A stretch of DNA of 64,000 nt from contig CAVYGS010000004.1 of the NCBI GenBank assembly GCA_963768185.1, positions 930,001-994,000 of the forward strand, given 5' to 3'. Positions 18,681-28,109 of the stretch are shown piece by piece. The stretch comes from Palsa-461 sp963768185. Its GTDB lineage: Bacteria; Actinomycetota; Acidimicrobiia; Acidimicrobiales; RAAP-2. Each line of letters opens with the position of its first letter. Position 1 is the stretch's first letter. Below the pieces are notes generated by a model. It was not told the DNA's origin and searched no databases. It worked only from the letters and a program-made list of their open reading frames with translations. The translations under genes and the position numbers were made by a program.

Positions 18681-21445
18681 GCCTCCACCCGGCTTGCTTC
18701 GTATTCCTTGGTGGAAGGCGACTCTTGGGTGATCGGCTCGCCCAGGTACGCGGCGACGACTTTCGAGTCGTTGCGCACCTCGTCCGGCGTCCCCACGCGC
18801 AACACTCGGCCAAAATCCAGCGCCGCTATTCGATCTGAGACCGCCATCACCAGGGCCATGTCGTGCTCCACCAGCAGGATCCCGATGCCCCAGGTTTCAA
18901 CGAGCATCCGGAGCAAGCTGGCGAGCTCAGCGGACTCAAGTTCATCGAGACCTGCCGCCGGCTCGTCGAGCAGAACGATGCGTGCACCTCCAGCCACCGC
19001 ACGGACGATGCCGACGAGACGCCGACGTCCATATGTGAGCTCGACCGGGTGGCGATCGAGATCGGTCTCCAGTCCGAAGGCACGTACAGCAGCCAGACCC
19101 GGAGGAGAGAGCTGTGCTCGCGGAGGACGGGCCAGTGCCTGAAGGTAGCCCCACCACCGTGTCCGATCGGAGGCGACAAGAATGTTCTCGCGGACGGTCA
19201 GATCCTCAAACAGCTCCAAGGTCTGGAAGGAGCGGGCGAGTCCGGCGCTCGCCCGTTTGGCGGGGGGAAGGCTGTTGAGGGTCCGCCCGTCCAGTCGGAC
19301 TTCGCCGTGTGTCGGCCGGGTCATTCCGGTGACGATGTCGATCAGCGTCGTCTTACCGGCGCCGTTCGGCCCGATCAGTCCGACGATCTCCCCCGAGTGC
19401 ACGGAGAACGAGACTTCCCTGACAGCCTCGACCCCCCCGAAGTGCACTGAAAGTCCTTGCAGCTCCAGCTTGTGGCCGGTCAAGCGCGTCACGTCGGTGC
19501 CGCTCGCCGCGATGTCAGTCGCGCGACGGTCCGACGGAGGAGCACTCACTTCGCCCGGACTGGTTAAGGCAGAAGTCGAAGCTGGCCGACGGTCTTTGCG
19601 CTCTCGTCTGGCATTCCAATTCTTGAGTGCCAACGGAATGGCTCCGTCTGGTGCCTTGACGATCGCCAGAATCGTGCCGATGCCGACTACCGGCGTAATC
19701 CAGTCGACTGCGCCGGTGCCGATCAAGCCGACAAGGTATGGAATCACACCGACGGTGGCCGCGAGAGCGGCGACAATGGCGCCGCTAGTAAAGCCAAGTC
19801 CAGCGATCACGAGTCCGCCGAGAAGCACGACGCCACTGATCACATCCCAGCCTGATGACCAGTTGACAACCGGGGCCTGATAGACGATCAGCATCCCGCC
19901 GATGGTGGCAAGCACGGCCCCGATCGCGAACGCGTACAGCTTCAAGCGGGCGACGTTGAGACCAAGGGAAGCCGCCGCACGCTCGCTTCCGCGTAGGGCG
20001 ATCAAGGAGCGCCCGACAGAACTTCGCCGGAGGTTTGCAACGGCGAACGCGCATACGACTACGAAGGCGAGAGCCAGCATGAAATATCTAGCGGGATGTG
20101 TTTCAGCGTTCAGAGAGAGGCCGAATAGGCTTGGCGGTTGAACTCGTGTGCCTGCGATGCCACCGGTGTAGTTGACATTCGTAATCACGACCTCGTCGAC
20201 GATCACGCCGATGCCGAGCGTGACGATCGCTAGGTTGACGCCACGAGTTCGAAGCGCTGGGATGCCAGCGAGGATCCCGACGGGCACGATCCCGACGATC
20301 GCGATCGCCAAGGCTGGCCAGAATCCGAGTCCAACGACTTCCGCGATGCGAGTGCCGATGAATGCCCCCGCTCCGGCGAGCCCGAGCTGCGCCAGCGATA
20401 GCTGCCCGGCATAACCGGTGACGACGACCGAAGACATCAGGATCAACGCGAACGCAGCAGTCCCATACATCGCCCCGATGAATCCCGACGACACGAATGC
20501 GGTCATAGCGCACGTGATTACGACCCCGGCGAGAGCCAACTTCCAATTGATCCTGCCGGAACCGACCTTTGGCAGCTTCCACTGGACGAAGCTGCGTCCC
20601 GGCAACGCCTTTCCCTTGAATAGGAGAATCACAATCATGGCAACGAACGGGACCGCGTCCGGCCAGCCCTGGCCGATATTCGCCCACTGCACAAACGATT
20701 CAGCAATTCCGACCAGCACTGCACCAAAAAGCGTGATCGGGAACGACACGAAGCCGCCCATCACAGCAGCCGCCAGGGCTGGGACAAGCATGAGGCTGAT
20801 TGTTTCGACCGAGATCGTAAGTATCGGGGCGATCAGGATGCCTGCTGCCGCCGCGAGGACCGAGCCCAACGCCCAGTTGGTTGCCGCTATGAGATCCGCT
20901 GAATGTCCGAGCGCAGACGCGGAGCGCCGGTTTTCCGAGATGGCGGTCGTCAACAGGCCGAACCTGGTGCGCTTGTAGACAAGGTGCAGGATGATCGTGG
21001 TCGCGACGGCGATCCCAAAAAGCCAGAAGTTGTACGAACTGACCACCTCCCCTCCGATATTGAGGCCGTGGTTGGGGAGCAGATAGGGCGGCAGTAACTG
21101 ATTCTGTTGAATCCTCAGGTTCGCCAGGCCGTCGATCAGGTCGAGCATGCCGAGGGTGGCGATCACTCGGGTGAGCTGCGCCGCGGTCCATAACTGGCGC
21201 ATGACGCCATAGTGCGCGACCCAGCCCAGGATCGCAGCGGCGAGCAGTCCCGCCAGCACCGCTAGGACAGCGGGGACGCCACTGTTGTGGAGCTCATACT
21301 CAACGTAGGCACCCACCAGACCGAGGCCCGAGTTAGCGAAGTTGATGACGCCGGAACCGCGGTGAATGACCACCAAACCCTGGGCGGTCAGCCCGTAAGC
21401 ACCAGCGAGGCCAAGCCCCAGGATCAGATACTGGACCCAGACCAT
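18677..21445 (-). CDS. Fused LivH-LivM-LivG permease/permease/ATPase
   Basis: Single 922-residue chain carrying both permeases and the first ATPase of a branched-chain-type importer. Residues 1-290 are LivH-like (INFANSGLGLVGAYV; AVMGGFVSFPITLFGAVLVG), about 300-600 LivM-like (VVVTGYAGQLSLAQLG; GRSLIALRGSERAAASLGLN), then a charged linker, then LivG (about 655-895) with Walker A GPNGAGKTT, a changed signature LTYGRRRLVGI and Walker B IVLLDEPAAGLDE. Such triple fusions are known in Actinomycetota. ATG at 21445 has GGAGTG upstream. All frames run through without shift, so the fusion looks genuine. It is inner-membrane, working with the binding protein and LivF. Confidence 0.93.
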   Translation of the reverse strand: MVWVQYLILGLGLAGAYGLTAQGLVVIHRGSGVINFANSGLGLVGAYVEYELHNSGVPAVLAVLAGLLAAAILGWVAHYGVMRQLWTAAQLTRVIATLGMLDLIDGLANLRIQQNQLLPPYLLPNHGLNIGGEVVSSYNFWLFGIAVATTIILHLVYKRTRFGLLTTAISENRRSASALGHSADLIAATNWALGSVLAAAAGILIAPILTISVETISLMLVPALAAAVMGGFVSFPITLFGAVLVGIAESFVQWANIGQGWPDAVPFVAMIVILLFKGKALPGRSFVQWKLPKVGSGRINWKLALAGVVITCAMTAFVSSGFIGAMYGTAAFALILMSSVVVTGYAGQLSLAQLGLAGAGAFIGTRIAEVVGLGFWPALAIAIVGIVPVGILAGIPALRTRGVNLAIVTLGIGVIVDEVVITNVNYTGGIAGTRVQPPSLFGLSLNAETHPARYFMLALAFVVVCAFAVANLRRSSVGRSLIALRGSERAAASLGLNVARLKLYAFAIGAVLATIGGMLIVYQAPVVNWSSGWDVISGVVLLGGLVIAGLGFTSGAIVAALAATVGVIPYLVGLIGTGAVDWITPVVGIGTILAIVKAPDGAIPLALKNWNARRERKDRRPASTSALTSPGEVSAPPSDRRATDIAASGTDVTRLTGHKLELQGLSVHFGGVEAVREVSFSVHSGEIVGLIGPNGAGKTTLIDIVTGMTRPTHGEVRLDGRTLNSLPPAKRASAGLARSFQTLELFEDLTVRENILVASDRTRWWGYLQALARPPRAQLSPPGLAAVRAFGLETDLDRHPVELTYGRRRLVGIVRAVAGGARIVLLDEPAAGLDELESAELASLLRMLVETWGIGILLVEHDMALVMAVSDRIAALDFGRVLRVGTPDEVRNDSKVVAAYLGEPITQESPSTKEYEASRVEA

Positions 21446-21530
21446 CCGAGTGTCACTCCACGGTCGCCGAGTGCAATGTGCTCTGTGGTGTGACGGGTCG
21501 CACGGACACCCCTATGCCACCACCCTTTGC

Positions 21531-22829
21531 TCAGGATGCAGCTGAGGCGAGCGCCTTCTTGTAGTAGTCGATGATCGCGGTACTGAGCGCCAGGACCGGC
21601 TTATCGCCGTTGACTGGCTTCACCGACGAGCCGCCCTCATACCGACCCAAGTACACCTCGTTGTTGTTGTCGCATCCCAGGCCGAGCTTGTTGTATTGAT
21701 AGTGCCAATTGGGCACCACGCCCTCGAAGTTGACGGCGGCCTTCTTCATTGCGGCGGTCACCGTTGCTGCCGTGATCGGGCCTGACTTCATGGTGGCGAG
21801 CACCTGCATCGCACCCCAGGCGTCGATCCACGGCGGCAGCCCGCCAGCGTTGCCCACTGCAGACTGGTCGAGCTTGCGTATCTCCTTGTCGTAGAGCCTG
21901 ATGCCCGGGATGCTCGTGTCGGTCGGCCAGACCGTTGCGTTTACGCCGTAGAGACCTTTCGCGGCCGGAATCTGCGAGAGCGCCGTCAGCACCTGAGGTA
22001 TTGCCAGATCCGGGCCGAAGACGTCCGTCTTGATCCCAGGGTGGTTCTGGGCAACGTCAGCAATCAGGGTCAAGAGCGCAGGCGATGACTCCAGCAAGAA
22101 CGAGCCGTCTTCGTTGCCGTCAGTCGCCTGTGCTGCGATTGCCGACAGGTTGGTCGCGACCGGGGAAACGCCGACGACTGCACCGATCTTCATACCGGCC
22201 GCGCTGGCAGCCATATCAACAGCCTGGTTGATCTCATTCGTGTTCGGGACCCCCAGGGGTTCGAGCACGCTCATGTTCTTCACTCCGGCCTTCGCCATTT
22301 GCGTAGCCCCGGCGGGGTACAAGGAAAACGCTCCTGGCACGAAACAGGCTTCGTCTGGATCGAAGGCCGCAGCTGCCGTGGATGGAGCCCCGAAGACCGG
22401 GATCTTCTGGGTCTCCAGGATGGGTGTAGTGATGCTGTCGAAGATTTCGAACGAAGGAATCGCCAGTACAACTCCTTCAGTCTTCGCATTCGCGACACAG
22501 CTCGAGGCCGTCGCAGGGTTGAACTGGGTATTGCAGGCGATGAGCTCGACCTTGCGACCTTGGACGCCTCCGGCCGCGTTGAATGCATTAACCGCCGCAC
22601 GGACCGCGTCCACGAGGTCATTCTGCGGGGTCGGGAACAGGCCGGTGATGTCGCCGAAAGTCAGAACCTTGATTGGGGCCTTAGAGGCTCGCGGGCTAGC
22701 CCCACTGCTGCTAGACGCAACCGCGACAACACCAAGAAAGAGGCACGCGGCTCCCACCGCCGCGGACAGTCTGTGCCATCTATGCACCAGCTCACCCCCC
22801 ATTTGGTCACGCCTGAATTGCTCATCCAT
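21531..22829 (-). CDS. Branched-chain-type ABC transporter substrate-binding protein
   Basis: Extracytoplasmic solute receptor (Peripla_BP_6 type), about 432 residues. A signal peptide (residues 13-40, LSAAVGAACLFLGVVAVA core) ends near SSSSGASPRA; I see no good lipobox. The mature protein begins IKVLTFGDITGLF and has the family's N-FNAAGGVQGRKVELI segment. The frame is open to a TTG at 22838; I prefer the ATG at 22829 because the family lacks the extra residues and the promoter -10 lies 14 bases before it. A second in-frame ATG at 22802 also suits the signal peptide. First gene of the operon running to 12716. Ligand unknown. Confidence 0.9.
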   Translation of the reverse strand: MDEQFRRDQMGGELVHRWHRLSAAVGAACLFLGVVAVASSSSGASPRASKAPIKVLTFGDITGLFPTPQNDLVDAVRAAVNAFNAAGGVQGRKVELIACNTQFNPATASSCVANAKTEGVVLAIPSFEIFDSITTPILETQKIPVFGAPSTAAAAFDPDEACFVPGAFSLYPAGATQMAKAGVKNMSVLEPLGVPNTNEINQAVDMAASAAGMKIGAVVGVSPVATNLSAIAAQATDGNEDGSFLLESSPALLTLIADVAQNHPGIKTDVFGPDLAIPQVLTALSQIPAAKGLYGVNATVWPTDTSIPGIRLYDKEIRKLDQSAVGNAGGLPPWIDAWGAMQVLATMKSGPITAATVTAAMKKAAVNFEGVVPNWHYQYNKLGLGCDNNNEVYLGRYEGGSSVKPVNGDKPVLALSTAIIDYYKKALASAAS

Positions 22830-22843
22830 TGCGTGCAAAGAGC

Positions 22844-22873
22844 ACTGTACGAGCTTCGTACGGACCTTTTCAA
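22844..22873 (-). promoter_or_regulatory. Sigma-70-type promoter of the liv/aldolase/propeller operon
   Basis: On the minus strand TTGAAA (22873-22868) and TACAGT (22849-22844) are 18 bases apart, the best promoter match in the window. Transcription would start about seven bases before the binding-protein ATG at 22829. Two inverted repeats overlap the two boxes, so control by a repressor or activator at this site is likely. Confidence 0.6.
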
Positions 22874-22909
22874 TAAGGTCACTGACGCTTTAGCTAACGC
22901 TGTGCGTCA
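22847..22909. promoter_or_regulatory. Three stacked dyads, candidate operator sites
   Basis: GTACGA-N3-TCGTAC (22847-22861) covers the spacer and part of the -10. GACCTT-N6-AAGGTC (22863-22880) covers the -35. TGACGC-N15-GCGTCA (22883-22909), with the palindrome TTAGCTAA inside, lies just upstream, where LysR activators usually bind. The lysR gene ends at 22944, so the last dyad could also serve as its terminator. Confidence 0.55.
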
Positions 22910-22943
22910 CCATTTACTGCGCTCGGGCAGTTCAGGTCTCGCC

Positions 22944-23894
22944 TCAAGCGAGCACTGAGCGACCCGTGTCCGCTGCGGCGGCTCTCTGCCGCGCGGCCTC
23001 CCCAGCGGCTCGGCGTGCGGCGTCGATCACGACTGCCAGCCGCGGCGCGGTTTCCTCTCTGGCTCGGACGATGAGCACGCTTTCGCGCTCTGATTCGAGA
23101 CCTTCAAGCTGGATCCGCTCAATCGGGAGCTCGTTGACCGCTGGGGTTAGTTCGGGCGCAATTGTGATGCCCCATCCGACACCGGCGAGGCGAATTGCGA
23201 TGCTGAGGTCGTCGACGAGCGCGGCGATCACCGGCTCGAATCCGGCGGCGTTGCAGAGACCGGTCGTCAGTCGGCCGAGCTGGGTGTAGTGGCTGAGAAT
23301 CCACGGTTCGTCACGCAGGTCCGCGATCCGAAGGGGTGATGTGGCTCCCGCGAGGGAATGATCTGCGGCGACGTAAAGCCGTAGCTGATCGCGGCTGAGC
23401 AACCATTCCTTGAGGCCCTCGCTTGTCGCCTCAGACCAGGGGCCGAATCGTGAGACGATCGCCACGTCGAGACGCTCCTCGCGAATGTCTTCGGGGGCTT
23501 GGTCCCCGAGGATGTGCACGAGCTGTATCTCCAATGACGGGTGGCGCTGCCGAACCTCGCGCAGCGCGCGAACCATAATTCCAGGCCCCTCTCTGAAGGG
23601 GATGCCGATTCTTAGAAGTCCGCGGACCTCGCCGGCTGAGCAGTCGAGCGTCGCCTCAGCAGCACGAAGCTCGGCGAGGATCTTTTCAGTGTTCTCGACG
23701 AGGGCGGCACCCGCAGACGTCAGACTGACGCGGTTGCCGGAGCGAACCATCAGTTGAACGCCAGTCTCGGCTTCGAGTGCGGCCAGCTGCTGCGAGACAG
23801 CGGAGCGGGTGTAGCTGAGGGCGCGGGCCGCGGAGGCGATTGAACCCTCTCTTGCTACGGCTCGCAGCATCACGAGCCTGCGCACCTCAAGCAT
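22944..23894 (-). CDS. LysR-family transcriptional regulator
   Basis: One-component regulator of 316 residues. The N-terminal winged helix-turn-helix reads SIASAARALSYTRSAVSQQLAALEAE (about residues 18-43), followed by the linker helix and an effector-binding domain from about 90 (GLLRIGIPF). ATG at 23894 follows a -10-like TAGGGT (23905-23910 on the minus strand) by ten bases, so it has its own nearly leaderless promoter. It lies between the FAD monooxygenase and the importer operon on the same strand, 115 bases from the latter. The likely target is the dyad cluster at 22847-22909; the inducer is unknown. Confidence 0.92.
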   Translation of the reverse strand: MLEVRRLVMLRAVAREGSIASAARALSYTRSAVSQQLAALEAETGVQLMVRSGNRVSLTSAGAALVENTEKILAELRAAEATLDCSAGEVRGLLRIGIPFREGPGIMVRALREVRQRHPSLEIQLVHILGDQAPEDIREERLDVAIVSRFGPWSEATSEGLKEWLLSRDQLRLYVAADHSLAGATSPLRIADLRDEPWILSHYTQLGRLTTGLCNAAGFEPVIAALVDDLSIAIRLAGVGWGITIAPELTPAVNELPIERIQLEGLESERESVLIVRAREETAPRLAVVIDAARRAAGEAARQRAAAADTGRSVLA

Positions 23895-23940
23895 GTGCTA
23901 CATCACCCTAGTGCTGCCAAGGTGAACCGGCTGAACGCAG

Positions 23941-25655
23941 TCACGGCGTGGTTGCCAGGGTTGGAGTGGTAAGGATCTCGGTGAGCGCTCCGCGGAGAAC
24001 TTCGGCTGCGCGGTCTGGGGCGTTATCGCAGCGGAAGCCGACATGCCCGTCCGGTCTGACGATGATCGCTCCGCTCTGCGAAATCTCGAAGATCTCCTCG
24101 AACGACCCGCCGCGGTCGAGCATGACCTCGCCCTCGGGACGGATTTCGTAGACGACGAGCTCGAGTCCAAGCGCCTCAGCCACCTCGGGTGCCGCGGCCG
24201 CCCACCCACCACCCCTTGCCCCGGTGAGCACCACGAATCTGGAGCCGTCCAGTAGACCCTGTGTTGTCACCTTGGTACCGTCGGCCCGGCAGAACGTCGC
24301 CTGAGGCACCCGTGCCCCGGGAGTGGATGTCATTCGATAGTCGAAGATCGACGAGCGGACCGGCGGGCGACCATCCGGGATCACCGCCGAGGACTCGTAG
24401 ATCATGCCGAACTGCTGCCCTTGTGAGTGGACCTGCTCGCGCTGCTTGGGCACCGCATCACAGATCGCCTTTCTGAGCGCTGCTCCGCGCGGCGTTTCAA
24501 TCACAGACATGTCGTAGCGGTCGGACAGCCAACCCGTCTCTGCCATCTTCTTCGTGTTCAACGTCGTCTGATCCGCGTTCAAGCGAGCGACAGGCCGCCT
24601 TTCGCTCTGGTAACTGGTCAGCAGCTCGTCGCCCGCCTGGCCGCGAAGAACCGCGATCAACTTCCATGCCAGATTCACGGTGTCCTGAACGCCACTGTTC
24701 AAACCAAACCCACCGTGGGGTGGGAACCGATGTGCGGCATCGCCGGCGAGGAACACTCGGCCGTGACGCCACTCGTCTGCGACCGCGCACTCGTGGTCCC
24801 AGCGGAGAATCTCAATGATCTTGACGTCGAGGTTCACATCCCCAGACGCCGCCCTGATTCGCTCCGAGCAATACTCCTCGTCGGCGTAATCAGCCGGCCT
24901 CGATAGGTCGGCCTCGAAGTTGTAGATCCACCGGTTGTCCCAGCCCAGCGGCCAGAAGGTGCCAGGGCTGTCGGCGTTCACAATCCACCAGAGAATGTAG
25001 GGACGACCGCCCTTCAGCTCAATCAAACGGGCCGAACGGAAATACACGTTCACCGACTGACCGTACGGCTCATCGGCCTCCTCTGAGATCCCAAGAAGGC
25101 GCCGCGTTGGACTGCGCACACCATCGGCAGCCACGACGTAACGGGCGCGGACAAGCGACTGTTCGCCAGTTGACTGTGTGACCAGAGTTGCGGTGACACC
25201 CAGGTCGTCCTGCTGAAGGTGAGCCATCTCCGTGCCGAACCTGAGCTCCACCCTCGGCAGCTCGGCCACCGCTTCAGCCAGAACCTGCTCGAGGCGCACC
25301 TGGGACACCATGGTCGTCCGCTCGGCCGACTGGCGTGACCAGTCCTCGAGCATGCCGGGGTCGTCAGCGAACATGATCCGACCCAGCTCGATGCCGGTGA
25401 TCCGCGTCATCCATGCGAACCCCTGAGCGTCTTCAGCGCGGAGACCGAGGTCCATAAGTTTGTCCGCGAGACCCCATTGCCGGTAGAACTCCATCGTCCG
25501 CGGCGTGCACCCCAAGCGCCTTGGGGTGGGTCGCGCGGTGAAGGCTTGCGCTCAACAACCAGTGTGCTGATTCCGGCCCGACCAAGCTGAAGGGCCATCG
25601 CGTGGCCGACGGGCCCGCCGCCGATTACCAGAACCTCAGCAGCCTCATCGCTCAC
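23941..25655 (-). CDS. FAD-dependent aromatic monooxygenase (MhpA/PheA-like), split by a frameshift
   Basis: Class A flavoprotein hydroxylase. The N-terminal part (GTG 25655) has the FAD motif VLVIGGGPVGHAMALQL and VVERKPSP. The reading then shifts within 25508-25532, and from (L)GCTPRTMEFYRQWGL onward the rest follows in another frame: ADGVRSPTRRLLGI (DG motif), GRVFLAGDAAHRFPPHGG (GD motif) and a C-terminal thioredoxin-like domain ending FRCDNAPDRAAEVL. Either one base is missing or two are extra in the C- and G-runs; corrected length is 570-571 residues. Relatives hydroxylate phenols or 3-hydroxyphenylpropionate. It lies 58 bases after paaE and may be read with the paa operon. Confidence 0.87.
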
Positions 25656-25713
25656 CGATGCTCACTTCTCCTCCCGAACACAAGCACTCTCATTACGGTT
25701 CTTCCCGCGTGCT

Positions 25714-26827
25714 CTACTCAACCTCGAGCCGGAGAACCTCGGTGGTCGGATGGGATTGGCACATGAGGATGTAACCCTTGGCGGTTTCGTCGGGCTCGAG
25801 GGCGTAGGCAACGTCCATCTCGACCGAGCCTTCGACTACCCGGGCACGGCAGGTTCCACAGACCCCACTCGTGCACGAGAAAGGGGTATCCGAACGTGCC
25901 ACCCTCAGCGAGTCGAGTACGGGATCGCCATCGAATGGAACTGGGATGGTCGTGGCCCGCCCGTTGAGGAGGACGGTCACCTGGCTCGTCTTTCCCTTCC
26001 AGTCGCTATGCAGCGCTGATCGGACGGCCCGGACGGTACGAGGCATCTCGCCATCGACGTGGAAAAGTTCGACGTGGATATGGGAGGCGTCGACTCCCTG
26101 TTCTTTTAGTGTCTGGCGCAGCTGTCCCACCATGGCAAACGGCCCGCAGAGGTACCACTCGTCTATTTCGTCCGCAGGTTGGAGCTCCGTGATGAGCCGC
26201 CTCACCCGATTGCGGTCGAGGCGGCCGGACAAGAGCGCTACCTCGTGCTCCTCTCTGGAAAGAAAGAACAAGAGCTCAAAGCGGCCTGCGTAGCGGTCTT
26301 TCAGGTCGCACAGCTCCTCGAGGAACATGATGTCCTGGGTGGTCTTGTTCCCGCACCAGAGGACGACCGAGCTCTGCGGCTCGACCTCGAGCGTCGTCGT
26401 GACGATCGACAGGATCGGCGTGATGCCGCTTCCGGCAGCGATGGCTACATAGCGGCGCGCGCTGGTCAGCGGCGAGCGCCGGCGAGAAGCTTCCCGTCGG
26501 AGCCGCCACCTCGACCACATCGCCGGATCGGAGTTCGTCGTTGATCCATGCGGAAACGGCACCACCTTCGAGGCGTTTCACGCCGATGCGGAGTTGTGGC
26601 TTGGTGGCGCTGGCGCAGATGGAGTATGTGCGCCTTTGCTCTTGGCCATCAACGAATCGCCGCAGGGTCAAGTGCTGCCCCGCCCTGAACGGCATGTCGC
26701 CTTCGAAGACGACAGTGACCGCGTCGTGGGTGAGATGCTCGACGGCCTTGACGCGAAGAGGGACGAAGCGGCCTGTCGTCGCCTCTGCGCCCGGTTCGGG
26801 GTTCGCTCGGCTGAGGGCTGTCGTCAC
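25714..26827 (-). CDS. paaE: Phenylacetyl-CoA epoxidase reductase subunit, split by a one-base shift
   Basis: Electron-transfer subunit that feeds the PaaABC di-iron epoxidase from NAD(P)H. GTG at 26827 overlaps the paaD stop (GTGA). FAD-binding RRTYSICAS is in the first part; after GSFSPAL (near 26470) the protein continues in another frame as TSARRYVAIAAGSGITPIL (NAD-binding), and ends with a plant-type 2Fe-2S ferredoxin domain CTSGVCGTC...CQSHP. One extra base in the CCGGCGCTCGCCGC string (26466-26481) explains the break; corrected length is 370 residues. Last of paaABCDE. Likely a sequence error, since all domains are intact. Confidence 0.9.
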
Positions 26828-27354
26828 AGTGTCTTGAAGTGGTCGAAGGGTTCGAGGCAAGACGTGCAGCGCCACAGGGACTTGCATGGAGTGGAGCCGA
26901 AGGCAGAGACGAGCTCTGTCTGCTCGGAGCCGCACCGAGGGCAGATGACATTGCTGATCCGCACAGCGACCGACGCCACTCTCGGGGCTGGCGGGGCGAT
27001 CCCGACCCGCTGGAGCTTGCGCCGACCTTCGGGTGTGATCGAGTCGGTAGTCCAGGCAGGGCTTAGGACCCGTCGTACCTCGGCGTCGGGCCAGCCAGCG
27101 TCCGCGAGGGCTGTTTCGACGTCATGTTGGATGGCCTCGATCGCTGGGCAGCCCGAGTAGGTGGGGGTGATGCTTACGACCAAGCGGCCGGTCGCTTCGT
27201 CTTGCTCGACGGAGCGGAGAATGCCGAGGTCCGCGATCGTGACGAAGGGAATCTCCGGATCCAACACGGCAGCGGCAACTGCGGAGGCGGCAGCCAGCGC
27301 GTCGGTGTCGGCGGCAGCGGCCAGTGTCGGCGCAGCAGCCGGTGCCTCCCTCAC
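26824..27354 (-). CDS. paaD: PaaD, maturation/assembly protein of the phenylacetyl-CoA epoxidase
   Basis: DUF59/MIP18-type protein thought to help assemble the epoxidase's metal centre. LDPEIPFVTIADLGILR (about residues 31-47) is the conserved DUF59 start, TPTYSGCPAIEAIQHDV its Cys motif, and the C-terminal ICPRCGS...LWRCTSC forms a four-Cys metal site. The frame is open to 27456, but the GTG at 27354 forms a GTGA overlap with the paaC stop and has AGGGG upstream, so I chose it (176 residues). It is coupled to paaC and paaE. Confidence 0.9.
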   Translation of the reverse strand: MREAPAAAPTLAAAADTDALAAASAVAAAVLDPEIPFVTIADLGILRSVEQDEATGRLVVSITPTYSGCPAIEAIQHDVETALADAGWPDAEVRRVLSPAWTTDSITPEGRRKLQRVGIAPPAPRVASVAVRISNVICPRCGSEQTELVSAFGSTPCKSLWRCTSCLEPFDHFKTL

Positions 27355-28109
27355 CACGTGGCCCCTGGGTGCGAGCGATGGAGGTGCTGCATCTCCGCCA
27401 GCAAGTAGCCGAACGACTCGGTGTGTAGGCCCTTGCGGCCGCCAGCCGGGGCCCACAGGGTCTCCGGCAACGAAAGGGTCGCCTCGGCGAGCACGGTCTC
27501 GACGTGGCTCTGCCAGGGAACGCGCAGGCTGGCGCGGTCGGGCAGATCGACCCCGGCGCCTGTCGCGGCACCGGGCTCGAACAGCTCAGCGGTAAAGGGC
27601 CAGACCCCTTCAAGGCCCGTCTGCGCGCGGTCGTGGCTCTCCTCGGTGCCGTCGCCGAGGCGTACCACCCAGGCGGAGGCGTGCTCTCGGTGGTACGCCA
27701 CCTCCTTCACGGCCTTGGCCGCGATGGCAGAGAGCGTCTCATCGGCGCACCTCGAAAGTGCCTCGTAGAGCTCATACTGGTAAGAGGAGAACAACAGCTG
27801 GCGCACCATGGTGACGGCGAAGTCACCGTTGGGCAGCTCGACCAATTGGCAGTTGAGGAAGTCCCGCTCCTCCCGCAGGAAGGCGAGATCGTCCTCGCTC
27901 CGACCGGCGCCTTCGAGCTCGCCGGCATAGGCGAGGAGCGAACGGGCCTGTCCGAGCAGATCCAGCGCGATATTGAGCAACGCCACGTCTTCTTCAATCG
28001 CCGGTGCCTTCGTCGCCCACTCGCATAGGCGCTGGGCGAGGACGAGGGCGTCGTCGCCGAGGCTGAGGACATAGCACATGAGCCCTTGCGAGACGGCGGT
28101 CTTACTCAC
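27351..28109 (-). CDS. paaC: Phenylacetyl-CoA 1,2-epoxidase structural subunit PaaC
   Basis: Non-catalytic partner that pairs with PaaA in the ring-epoxidising complex. The 252 residues start at GTG 28109, overlapping the paaB stop by four bases (GTGA). Family marks are EEDVALLNIALDLLGQARSLL (about residues 37-57), VAYHREHASAWVVRLGDGTEES and the C-terminal GLHTESFGYLLAEMQHLHR with PGATW at the end. The length is normal. Intact. Confidence 0.94.
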   Translation of the reverse strand: MSKTAVSQGLMCYVLSLGDDALVLAQRLCEWATKAPAIEEDVALLNIALDLLGQARSLLAYAGELEGAGRSEDDLAFLREERDFLNCQLVELPNGDFAVTMVRQLLFSSYQYELYEALSRCADETLSAIAAKAVKEVAYHREHASAWVVRLGDGTEESHDRAQTGLEGVWPFTAELFEPGAATGAGVDLPDRASLRVPWQSHVETVLAEATLSLPETLWAPAGGRKGLHTESFGYLLAEMQHLHRSHPGATW

